DNA of 64,000 bases from Sphingomonas radiodurans (GTDB lineage Bacteria; Pseudomonadota; Alphaproteobacteria; Sphingomonadales; Sphingomonadaceae). Position 1 is the stretch's first letter. Each line of letters begins with the position of its first letter. Below the pieces are notes generated by a model, which was not told the origin of the DNA, did no database searches, and saw only the letters and a program-made list of their open reading frames with translations. Shown one piece after another: positions 43,636 through 51,076 of the stretch. The stretch spans positions 3,128,001 to 3,192,000 of the forward strand of contig NZ_CP086594.1 in the NCBI RefSeq assembly GCF_020866845.1. Direction: 5' to 3'. Position numbers and translations under genes: made by a program.

Positions 43636-44054
43636 TCTTGCCCGCAACCGCCCACGCCTATCGATCGCCGGACGCCGACAGCGTCGCGGCCTTGCATAAG
43701 CTCGTTCTCGACAGCCTGGACGACGATCAGGCCGTCGACACCATCTCGATCCCGCTCGCCGGCAAGTCATCGATCGCCGATCATATGGTGATCGCGAGCG
43801 GTCGCTCGACGCGGCAGGTCGCCTCGATGGCGTCCAAGCTGTCCGAGAAGATCAAGGCCGAGACCGGGCGTTCGCCGCGGATCGAGGGACTGCCGACGGC
43901 GGACTGGGTGCTGCTCGACGCTGGTGACGTGATCGTCCACCTGTTCCGCCCGGAGGTTCGCTCGTTCTACAATCTCGAGCGGATGTGGTCGTTCGGCGAC
44001 GCGCCGGTGCCCACGCCAGCGCCGACCGCCGGAGCCGAGATCGGGACGGCCTGA
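43632..44054 (+). CDS. rsfS: Ribosomal silencing factor RsfS
   Basis: 140 residues from GTG 43632 (overlap with nadD); TTG 43638 is an alternative. It binds L14 (uL14) on the 50S subunit and blocks subunit joining in starvation. DHMVIASGRSTRQVASMA, GLPTADWVLLDAGDVIVHLF and RSFYNLERMW are characteristic. The C-terminal Pro/Ala tail (about 15 residues) is not part of the fold. Confidence 0.93.
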   Translation: MILPATAHAYRSPDADSVAALHKLVLDSLDDDQAVDTISIPLAGKSSIADHMVIASGRSTRQVASMASKLSEKIKAETGRSPRIEGLPTADWVLLDAGDVIVHLFRPEVRSFYNLERMWSFGDAPVPTPAPTAGAEIGTA

Positions 44055-44055
44055 C

Positions 44056-44478
44056 CTGATCCTTCATATCGTGGCACGTGGGCGGATCGGGCGATCGCCC
44101 GAGGCCGAACTTGTTGATCGGTATCTGAAGCGGATCGCTTGGCCCACGCGTGTGACGGAATTGCCAGATCGCGGCGGGCGTGTGCCCGAGGTGGCGGCGG
44201 GGACGCGTCGGGTGATGTTGGACGAAACCGGCGCCGTGCAGTCGTCGGTCGAGTTCGCCCGTACGCTCGAGCGCTGGCGTGACGATGGGGTGCGCGAGGC
44301 ACGGTTCATGATCGGCGCGGCGGACGGCTTCGGCGATGCCGAACGGGCAGGGGCGGACTTGCTACTGTCGTTCGGGCGCGCGACTTGGCCGCACCTGCTG
44401 GCACGCGCGATGCTCGCGGAGCAATTGTTTCGCGCTACCTCGATCCTTGCCAACCACCCGTATCATCGCGAAGGCTAG
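44056..44478 (+). CDS. rlmH: 23S rRNA pseudouridine-1915 N3-methyltransferase RlmH
   Basis: 140 residues if started at CTG 44056, two bases after the rsfS stop. The GTG at 44071 would remove the first beta strand (LILHIVARG), which is conserved in this SPOUT enzyme, so the CTG is preferred. The rest is standard: GRIGRSPEAELVDRYLKRI, FMIGAADGFGD, LLLSFGRATWPHLLARAML and SILANHPYHREG. Length is close to the 155 residues of the E. coli enzyme. Confidence 0.92.
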   Translation: MILHIVARGRIGRSPEAELVDRYLKRIAWPTRVTELPDRGGRVPEVAAGTRRVMLDETGAVQSSVEFARTLERWRDDGVREARFMIGAADGFGDAERAGADLLLSFGRATWPHLLARAMLAEQLFRATSILANHPYHREG

Positions 44479-44483
44479 CCGCC

Positions 44484-45632
44484 ATGCGGTGGCCGAAGAC
44501 AGCGATGCTTCTGGCGGCAACGGTGCCGCTCGCCAGCGCCGTCGCGGCACCCGATCCGCTCGCAATCGAACGCGACCGGCTTCGGGCCGCCAAGGCCGAT
44601 GCGATCGACGCGGCCAACCGCGCCGCCGATCTCGCACGCCGCGCTGCCGAGGAGCGTAACGCTGCGGCCAAGGCGCGTGCCGAGGAAGCCACTGTTGCGG
44701 CACGGATCGAGCGCGCTGAGGCGGAGATCGCCGCCGCGCGTGCGCGCGTCACAATCGTGGGCACGTTGCTGGCCCGCCAGCGCGCCGCGCTCGGCGAGCG
44801 ACAAGCACCGGTGGCGCGGCTGATGGCGGCGCTGGCCTCGCTGGCCCGTCGGCCGGCGGCAGCTGCGGTGGTCCAGCCGGGATCGGTGACCGATCTGGTG
44901 CATGTCCGTGCCGTGCTCGGCAGCACGCTGCCCGCGATCCGCAGCCAGACGACAGAATTGCGCGACGATCTGGCGCAGACGCGCGCGCTCCAGGCGAGCG
45001 CGGCGCTGGCGGCGGAGAGCCTGGCCAATGGACGCCAAACGCTGGTGCAGGAGCGCAGCGCGCTCGCCGCGCTACGGGCGCGCCATGCGCAAGCGGCGAC
45101 TCAGCTCGGGCGTGACTCGCTGATCCAGTCCGATCGCGCGATCGCGATGGGCGAGGCAGCGCGCGATATTGTCGATCGGATGGCGGCGATCGGCGAGACG
45201 CAGGCGACGCTGGAGGAATTGGCCCCGCTTGCCGGGCCTCCGGCGAGCGCCGGTGGAGCAGCTGCACCGGCCGTCTACCGCCTGCCGGTGCAGGGCCGGC
45301 TGGTAACTGGGTTCGGCGAAGTGATCGACAATGGCGTCCGCGCGAGGGGGCTTACCTTCGCGGTCGAGGCGAAAGCGCCCGTCCTTTCGCCGGCGGCGGG
45401 CCGGGTGGTGTTCGCTCGGCCGTTCCGCCGGTTCGGCACGATCGTGATCGTCGATCATGGCGCGGGGTGGAACAGCCTCGTGACCGGGCTGGGCGCGGCG
45501 GCCGTACGGCGCGGCACCGAGGTGATCGCCGGTCAGCCGCTCGGCCGTGCGCCTGATGGAACGGAGCCGCGCGTGACGATCGAGCTACGCCGCCGCGGGC
45601 GGCCGGTGGACGCGGCGGCGTTGATTGGGTGA
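44484..45632 (+). CDS. envC: EnvC-like murein hydrolase activator with degenerate LytM (M23) domain
   Basis: 382 residues from ATG 44484. Signal peptide (MLLAATVPLASAVAA), long Ala/Arg/Glu-rich coiled coil (about 25-235), then a LytM domain. The zinc ligands of active M23 peptidases are missing: the HxxxD position reads RARGLTF and the final HxH reads RVT. Only the structural VDHGAGW is kept. This matches E. coli EnvC, a non-catalytic activator of cell-division amidases. It precedes ctpA in the same direction. Confidence 0.88.
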   Translation: MRWPKTAMLLAATVPLASAVAAPDPLAIERDRLRAAKADAIDAANRAADLARRAAEERNAAAKARAEEATVAARIERAEAEIAAARARVTIVGTLLARQRAALGERQAPVARLMAALASLARRPAAAAVVQPGSVTDLVHVRAVLGSTLPAIRSQTTELRDDLAQTRALQASAALAAESLANGRQTLVQERSALAALRARHAQAATQLGRDSLIQSDRAIAMGEAARDIVDRMAAIGETQATLEELAPLAGPPASAGGAAAPAVYRLPVQGRLVTGFGEVIDNGVRARGLTFAVEAKAPVLSPAAGRVVFARPFRRFGTIVIVDHGAGWNSLVTGLGAAAVRRGTEVIAGQPLGRAPDGTEPRVTIELRRRGRPVDAAALIG

Positions 45633-45740
45633 GAGCATCCACACGTTTCCCGCTCAGCCCCCGTTAAGCTCCGGCAGTGCTTTGATCGGGCGCGCGAAAG
45701 TCGCTACATGCGGCCGATCCGCTCCCGAGGATGGTTACGC

Positions 45741-47090
45741 ATGAAGTTCCCGCTGCTCTCCGCCACTGCCCTCGTTGCCACGTTGGCGCTGGTACCGCTC
45801 AGCACGGGAGCGATGGCGGCAGTCGATACCGGCGCCTATCGCGAGATGGAGCGGTTCATGGACGTGTATAACCGCGTCAAGGGCGACTATGTCGACAAGG
45901 TTACCGACGATCAGCTGATCAAGGGCGCGATCGACGGCATGCTGGCCGCGCTCGATCCGCATTCGAGCTATGTCGATGCGTCCGACTATGAGAATTTGCG
46001 CATCCAGACCGAGGGTAATTACGGCGGCCTTGGCCTCACCGTCTCGATGGAAGACGGCGCGGTGAAGGTGATTGCGCCGCAGGAGGACTCGCCAGCGTGG
46101 CGCGCCGGGATCAAATCGGGCGACTACATCACGCATATCGACGGCAAGCTGATCTACGGTGGCACGCTCGACGAAGCGGTCAGCCAGATGCGCGGCAAGC
46201 CCGGCAGCAAGCTTGCCATCACCATTGTGCGCCCTGGCCGCGACAAACCGATGGAGGTCGCGCTTACCCGCGAAATCATCATCCAGCGCCCGGTGAAGTG
46301 GGAAGTGAAGGGCGATGTCGGCTACATCAACATCAATACGTTCTCCGAGACGACGGGCGCCGACACGCGCGGCGCGGTAATGGCGATCGAGAAGTCGCTT
46401 GGCCGACGCCCGCTCGGTTATGTCGTCGATCTGCGCGCGAACGGGGGGGGGCTGCTGACGCAGGCGATCGAAGTGTCCGACGTGTTCCTCGAGGGCGGCG
46501 AAATCGTTTCGCAGCGTGGACGCGGCAAGAACGATATCGAGCGCTACTACGCCAAACCGGGTGACCTGACGCACGGCCTGCCAGTGATCGTCCTGACCGA
46601 TTCCGGCACCGCCTCCGCTTCCGAGATCGTCGCCGGCGCGATCCAGGATCATCATCGTGGGCTGGTGATGGGCGAGCGGACGTTCGGCAAGGGATCGGTG
46701 CAGACTTTGCTTCAGCTCGGCCCCACGACCGCGCTGCGGCTGACCACGGCGCGTTATTACACGCCATCGGGGCGTTCGGTGCAGGAGGGCGGGATCGAGC
46801 CCGACATCAGGGTGCCGCAACTGAGCGACGCCGATTACAAGTCGCGCCCGGTGTTCCGTGAGGCAGACCTTCGGCGTCACCTGATCAACGAGGTGAAAGC
46901 CGATGACAAGATCCTCGAGGAGGACACCAAGGACGATCCGCGCTTCACCGCGACGCCAGACGCGCTGAAGAAGCAGGGCGTCGAGGATTTCCAGCTCTGG
47001 TATGCGCTGAAGACGATCGCGCGGCTGGGTGGGCCGACGCAAGTCGCGGCGGTGACGTCGTCGATGAAGAAGGATCTCGCCGCTAAGTGA
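45741..47090 (+). CDS. ctpA: Carboxy-terminal processing peptidase, S41 family (CtpA)
   Basis: 449 residues from ATG 45741 with GAGG upstream; the ORF start at 45708 adds an unlikely leader. Signal peptide (MKFPLLSATALVATLALVPL), PDZ domain (GLGLTVSMEDG... residues about 95-165), then the protease with Ser in TDSGTASASEIVAG and Lys in GERTFGKGSVQ. It trims periplasmic proteins and processes murein hydrolase systems, which suits its place after envC. Confidence 0.93.
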   Translation: MKFPLLSATALVATLALVPLSTGAMAAVDTGAYREMERFMDVYNRVKGDYVDKVTDDQLIKGAIDGMLAALDPHSSYVDASDYENLRIQTEGNYGGLGLTVSMEDGAVKVIAPQEDSPAWRAGIKSGDYITHIDGKLIYGGTLDEAVSQMRGKPGSKLAITIVRPGRDKPMEVALTREIIIQRPVKWEVKGDVGYININTFSETTGADTRGAVMAIEKSLGRRPLGYVVDLRANGGGLLTQAIEVSDVFLEGGEIVSQRGRGKNDIERYYAKPGDLTHGLPVIVLTDSGTASASEIVAGAIQDHHRGLVMGERTFGKGSVQTLLQLGPTTALRLTTARYYTPSGRSVQEGGIEPDIRVPQLSDADYKSRPVFREADLRRHLINEVKADDKILEEDTKDDPRFTATPDALKKQGVEDFQLWYALKTIARLGGPTQVAAVTSSMKKDLAAK

Positions 47091-47569
47091 CCGATGCGCA
47101 ATCACGGGCGCGGTTCATCGCGCTGGTCCTGCCGTTACTGTTGCTTGCGGGTGCCTGGGGATCGCAGCTGATCGGTGGGCTCGTACCGTGCGAGATGTGC
47201 CATTGGCAGCGCTGGCCACATTATGCCGCGGTCGTCGTAGCGGCGCTGGCGTTTGTCGTGCCGGGGCGTTCGAGCAAGGTGGCAGCGATCGTCACGGCGG
47301 CGGTGCTGATCGCGCTGTCGGGACTGATCGGCGTCTTCCACGCCGGTGTTGAATATCATTGGTGGGAGGGGGTCACCGCCTGCTCTACAATGGTAACCGG
47401 CGAGGGTGTTTCGACCGACGAGATGCTGCGCCGGATCCTCGCGGCGCCGGTGATCCGGTGCGACGCGGCGCAATGGAGCCTGTTCGGCATCTCGCTGGCC
47501 GGGTTCAACGCGATTTTCTCGCTCGGTGGAGCGGGGGTAATCGCATGGTTGATTGGGAGAGCAAGATGA
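47087..47569 (+). CDS. dsbB: Disulfide bond formation protein B
   Basis: 160 residues from GTG 47087, overlapping ctpA. Four membrane segments. First redox pair in VPCEMCHWQRW, second near ACSTMVTG and VIRCDAAQW. It reoxidises DsbA with ubiquinone. It overlaps coq7, a ubiquinone gene, which fits that cofactor need. Confidence 0.92.
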   Translation: MTDAQSRARFIALVLPLLLLAGAWGSQLIGGLVPCEMCHWQRWPHYAAVVVAALAFVVPGRSSKVAAIVTAAVLIALSGLIGVFHAGVEYHWWEGVTACSTMVTGEGVSTDEMLRRILAAPVIRCDAAQWSLFGISLAGFNAIFSLGGAGVIAWLIGRAR

Positions 47570-48099
47570 GCTGGAAGCCTGGTGATCCGCGGCGTGACAC
47601 GCCAGCGATGATTCGTGTCGACCAAGCCGGCGAATATGGCGCGACGCGGATCTATGCCGGGCAACTGGCCATCATGGGGCATCGCTCGCCGGTCGCGCGC
47701 AAGATCGCCGGCATGGCGTTGCAGGAGGAGCGGCACCGGCAGTTCTTTGACCGGATGCTGGCAGAACGCGGCGTCCGCCCGACCCTCCTGCAGCCGATTT
47801 GGAACGTCGCGGGTTATGCGCTGGGTGCGGTGACGGCGGCGATCGGTCCGGAAGCGGCGATGGCCTGCACCGTGGCCGTCGAGACCGAGATCGATAAGCA
47901 CTATGCCGATCAGCTGATCGAGCTCGGCGAGGGTGACCCCGAATTGAGCGAGGCGGTGCTCGATTTTCAAGCCGAGGAGGTCGAGCATCGCGAGACGGCG
48001 CTGGCCAGCGGGGCCGAGGATGCGCCGGGTTATCCGCTGCTGTCCGCCGTGATCCGAATGGGCTGTCGCGTCGCGATCGCGACCGCGAAGAGAGTGTGA
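47566..48099 (+). CDS. coq7: Demethoxyubiquinone hydroxylase (COQ7 family)
   Basis: 177 residues from ATG 47566, overlapping dsbB. A di-iron ferritin-like fold with MIRVDQAGEYGA, EERHRQFF (ExxH) and EEVEHRETA. It hydroxylates demethoxyubiquinol in ubiquinone synthesis. Unlike E. coli UbiF, this class is not a flavoprotein. The next gene is a secreted protein. Confidence 0.94.
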   Translation: MSWKPGDPRRDTPAMIRVDQAGEYGATRIYAGQLAIMGHRSPVARKIAGMALQEERHRQFFDRMLAERGVRPTLLQPIWNVAGYALGAVTAAIGPEAAMACTVAVETEIDKHYADQLIELGEGDPELSEAVLDFQAEEVEHRETALASGAEDAPGYPLLSAVIRMGCRVAIATAKRV

Positions 48100-48112
48100 C
48101 GAGGATGATGGC

Positions 48113-48631
48113 ATGCGACTGATCCGATCGACCGTGCTGGCGTTGCTGGTCGCGACGCCGCTTGCGGCGCAGACCGCGCCCGGCGAGCAAGCGCCGGCCA
48201 AGCCGCCGCAGGTGGTGATCGTGCCGCCGCCCGGCCGGGTGGCGCTGCCGGGTGCCGAGCGCCCTAGTCGCCAGACGATCTCGACCGAGACCGCCCGCGG
48301 CGCGCCGGTCAACGGCGTGCTCGTGCTCTACGGCAACGAGCGCTGCCCGACGAACACCAACGGCGAGGAGATCGTGGTGTGCCAGCGTCGCAGCGCGCAG
48401 GAGCAATTCCGTATTCCCAAGGAAGTCCGCACGTTTGAGGTGACGCCGGAAAACGAATCCTGGGCGACGCGCGAAAAGACCAACCAGGATGTCGGCAACG
48501 TCGGCGTCGGCTCCTGTTCCACCGTCGGCGCGGCGGGAGCGACGGGCTGCTTCGTGCAGAATGCCCGCCGCGCGAAGACCGAATCGCGTGCGCGGGAGAA
48601 GGCGGCGACGGCGGATCTGACGCCGTACTAA
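48113..48631 (+). CDS. Secreted hypothetical protein (172 aa)
   Basis: Signal peptide MRLIRSTVLALLVATPLAAQ, then a Pro-rich segment (VVIVPPPGR), and four cysteines arranged as ERCPTNTNGEEIVVC and GSCSTVGAAGATGC. Mature part about 150 residues, probably periplasmic. No named domain is recognised. It begins 13 bases after coq7. Confidence 0.7.
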   Translation: MRLIRSTVLALLVATPLAAQTAPGEQAPAKPPQVVIVPPPGRVALPGAERPSRQTISTETARGAPVNGVLVLYGNERCPTNTNGEEIVVCQRRSAQEQFRIPKEVRTFEVTPENESWATREKTNQDVGNVGVGSCSTVGAAGATGCFVQNARRAKTESRAREKAATADLTPY

Positions 48632-48637
48632 ACCCCA

Positions 48638-48735
48638 CCGTCGTGCCGGGCTCGTCCCAGCATCCACGGTGCAACCCACGCTTCGGCCGATACGCGCGCG
48701 GACGGGTGGATGCCGGGCCTAGCCCGGCATGACGG
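48638..48735. repeat. Palindromic repeat, family C
   Basis: CGTCGTGCCGGGCTCGTCCC... and ...GGGCCTAGCCCGGCATGACGG arms, sharing the ATCCACGGTGC/GGGTGGATGCC inner parts with the copies at 15614 and 57332. It separates the coq7-linked genes from the isonitrile-hydratase-like gene. Confidence 0.8.
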
Positions 48736-48875
48736 CGGCTATTGATCGGCCCGTCCTGCCAGCGTAAACCAACGAGCAATCACGTAACTGGCGCCAGCGC
48801 GGAGCACCGCGGGGGAGCGTGACCGAACACTGCCGCGCGCCTGGGCATCACCTCGAATGCGAAGGAAGATGCCCG

Positions 48876-49565
48876 ATGCGTATTGCATTCCTGCTGTTCC
48901 CGAACGTCACGCAACTCGATCTGACCGGCCCGGCGCAAGTGCTGTCGCGGTTGGGCGGCGATGCGCGGCTCGATCTGGTGTGGAAGACGCTCGATCCGGT
49001 GCCGACCGACGCGGGTTTCTCGATTTTGCCGACGGCGACCTTCGACGAGGTCGACCACGCCGATATCCTGTGTGTTCCCGGTGGGTTCGGCGTTAACGGC
49101 GTCATCGCCGACGACGTAGCGATGGCGTGGGTCGAGCGGATCGGCACGTCGGCGACGTGGGTGACAAGTGTTTGCACTGGCTCGCTAATTCTTGGCGCGG
49201 CGGGGTTGCTGCAAGGTTATCGGGCAGGGTGTCATTGGGGACAGCGGCATATGCTGCCGCTGTTCGGGGCGGAGCCGGTGGCCGAGCGCGTGGTGGTGGA
49301 TCGCAACCGCGTTACCGGCGGCGGCGTGACTGCGGGGATCGACTTCGCGCTGACACTCATGGCGCTGATACGCGGCGAGAATCACGCGCGCGCAGTGCAG
49401 CTCAGCCTGGAATATGATCCCGCGCCGCCGTTCGACGCCGGGTCGCCCGAACGGGCGGGAGAGACGCTGGTCGCGGTGTATCAGCGGCGGGTGGCGACAC
49501 TTGCGCCGGGGCGGGATGAAGAGCTGCGCACATTGGCGCAAAAACGGGGGTTTACCCTGAGGTAG
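48876..49565 (+). CDS. DJ-1/PfpI family protein, isonitrile hydratase-like
   Basis: 229 residues from ATG 48876 (GAAGGAAG upstream). A DJ-1 fold: RIAFLLFPNVTQLDLTGP, LCVPGGFGVNG, the nucleophile Cys in SVCTGSLILGAAGLL, and RAGCHWGQR. The last two motifs are those of isocyanide (isonitrile) hydratase, which adds water to the isocyano group. Alternatives are GATase1-like transcription-factor relatives, but no DNA-binding domain is present. Confidence 0.85.
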   Translation: MRIAFLLFPNVTQLDLTGPAQVLSRLGGDARLDLVWKTLDPVPTDAGFSILPTATFDEVDHADILCVPGGFGVNGVIADDVAMAWVERIGTSATWVTSVCTGSLILGAAGLLQGYRAGCHWGQRHMLPLFGAEPVAERVVVDRNRVTGGGVTAGIDFALTLMALIRGENHARAVQLSLEYDPAPPFDAGSPERAGETLVAVYQRRVATLAPGRDEELRTLAQKRGFTLR

Positions 49566-49618
49566 CGACACTCAAAACCCCCGGTACCCCGGTGTAATGC
49601 CGGGGTAGGGCGGGGGCG

Positions 49619-50911
49619 TCAGAGGTCGATCAGGATCCGCGTCGGATCTTCGATCGCATTCTTGAGCGCGACCAGGAACGTCACTGCCTCGCGGCCATCG
49701 ACCAGACGGTGATCGTAGCTGAGCGCGAGGTACATCATCGGGCGAACCACGACCTGCCCGTCGCGCACGACCGGGCGATCCTCGATCCGATGCAGTCCGA
49801 GCACGGCCGACTGCGGCGGGTTGATGATCGGGGTGGACATCAGCGAGCCGAATACGCCGCCGTTCGAGATCGTGAAGGTGCCGCCCTTCATCTCGTCCAT
49901 CTTGAGCGTGCCGTCCTTCGCGCGCTTGCCGAAGTCACCGATCGTCTTTTCGATCCCGGCGACCGACAAATCCTGCGCATCGCGGATCACCGGAACGACC
50001 AGACCGTTCGGCGCCGAAACCGCGACCGAGATGTCGGCATAGTCGTGATAAACGATCTCATCGCCTTCGATCGAGCCGTTGACCGACGGCACGTCCTTCA
50101 GCGCCATGCACGCGGCCTTCACGAAGAAGCCCATGAAGCCGAGCCGGACGCCGTGCTTCTTCTCGAACAGATCCTTGTACTTGGTGCGCGCCTCGATCAC
50201 CGCGGTCATGTCGACGTCGTTGAACGTCGTCAGGATCGCGGCGGTATCCTGCGCTTCCTTCAGGCGCTTCGCGATCGTCTGGCGCAGGCGCGTCATGCGC
50301 ACGCGCTCTTCCTTGCGACCGGTGGACGCGGCGACCGATGGGGTGACTGGCGCTGCGGGGGCAGCGGTCGGCGCCGGCGCGGGTGCCGGTGCCGGGCGCG
50401 AGGAGGCTGCGGTGGCGACGTCCTCCTTGGTGATGCGGCCGTCGCGGCCGGTGCCCTTGATCGTCGCGGGATCGACGCCGTGCTCGAGCATCGCGCGGCG
50501 CACCGACGGGCTCAGCGCAGCTGGGGTATCGTCGCCCACCGCAGTGGCGCCATGGTTGCCATAGCCGCCCGCAACCGGCGTGCCCTGATCGGCAGCGACG
50601 GGCGCTTCCGGCTCGGCCTTGGGCGCCTGTGTGACGGCGGGCTGCGGCGCGGGCGCTGCTGCAGGCGCGCCGTCGCCAGCATCGATCGTCGCTATCATCG
50701 CGCCGACCTGCACCGTCTCACCGACTGCGACGGCATGCTGCCCCATCACGCCTGCGACCGGGCTGGGCACTTCGACCGAGACCTTGTCGGTTTCGAGGCT
50801 GGCGATCGGCTCGTCCGCGGCGACCTTGTCGCCCGGCTGCTTCAGCCACTCGCCGAGCGTCGCTTCGGTGATCGATTCGCCCAGCGTGGGGACCAGAACT
50901 TCGGTTGCCAT
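49619..50911 (-). CDS. sucB: 2-oxoglutarate dehydrogenase E2 (dihydrolipoamide succinyltransferase)
   Basis: 430 residues. Lipoyl domain with [12 protein letters not shown] (lipoyl-Lys), a Pro/Ala linker, an E3-binding domain ([25 protein letters not shown]), then the catalytic core with the typical [12 protein letters not shown]. It transfers succinyl groups to CoA. Gene order on the minus strand is sucD, sucA, sucB as elsewhere in alphaproteobacteria, but mdh directly precedes sucD (no sucC between). Confidence 0.96.
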   Translation of the reverse strand: MATEVLVPTLGESITEATLGEWLKQPGDKVAADEPIASLETDKVSVEVPSPVAGVMGQHAVAVGETVQVGAMIATIDAGDGAPAAAPAPQPAVTQAPKAEPEAPVAADQGTPVAGGYGNHGATAVGDDTPAALSPSVRRAMLEHGVDPATIKGTGRDGRITKEDVATAASSRPAPAPAPAPTAAPAAPVTPSVAASTGRKEERVRMTRLRQTIAKRLKEAQDTAAILTTFNDVDMTAVIEARTKYKDLFEKKHGVRLGFMGFFVKAACMALKDVPSVNGSIEGDEIVYHDYADISVAVSAPNGLVVPVIRDAQDLSVAGIEKTIGDFGKRAKDGTLKMDEMKGGTFTISNGGVFGSLMSTPIINPPQSAVLGLHRIEDRPVVRDGQVVVRPMMYLALSYDHRLVDGREAVTFLVALKNAIEDPTRILIDL

Positions 50912-50929
50912 GTCTTCGCTTCCCTTGTT

Positions 50930-50956
50930 CCCCGGCGAAGGCCGGGGCCCAGTTGC
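50930..50956. repeat. Palindromic repeat, family A (one arm)
   Basis: CCCCGGCGAAGGCCGGGGCC followed by CAGTTGC; the shape of a single family-A arm without its partner in close range. It lies between sucA and sucB, 64 bases upstream of the hairpin at 51020. Confidence 0.7.
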
Positions 50957-51019
50957 GATGAGCGGGTTGCCGCGCGCATCGCTTGATTAACGTCTACCTT
51001 CGCGACTGGTCCCTGGCTT

Positions 51020-51052
51020 GGCGCCGATCAAAGCAACTCTTTGATCGGCGCC
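51020..51052. repeat. Perfect 14-bp hairpin, family B
   Basis: GGCGCCGATCAAAG, five-base loop CAACT, CTTTGATCGGCGCC. It shares the ATCAAAG/CTTTGAT core with the hairpin at 2465-2489. It is not followed by a T-run. It lies 25 bases after the sucA stop, where it could end or stabilise the sucA message. Confidence 0.8.
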
Positions 51053-51076
51053 ATTCACCGGGGATCAGCAGCAAGA

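Noticed and set aside
51020..51052. Rho-independent terminator
   Set aside because: The hairpin is perfect but no T-run follows on either strand; kept only as a repeat.
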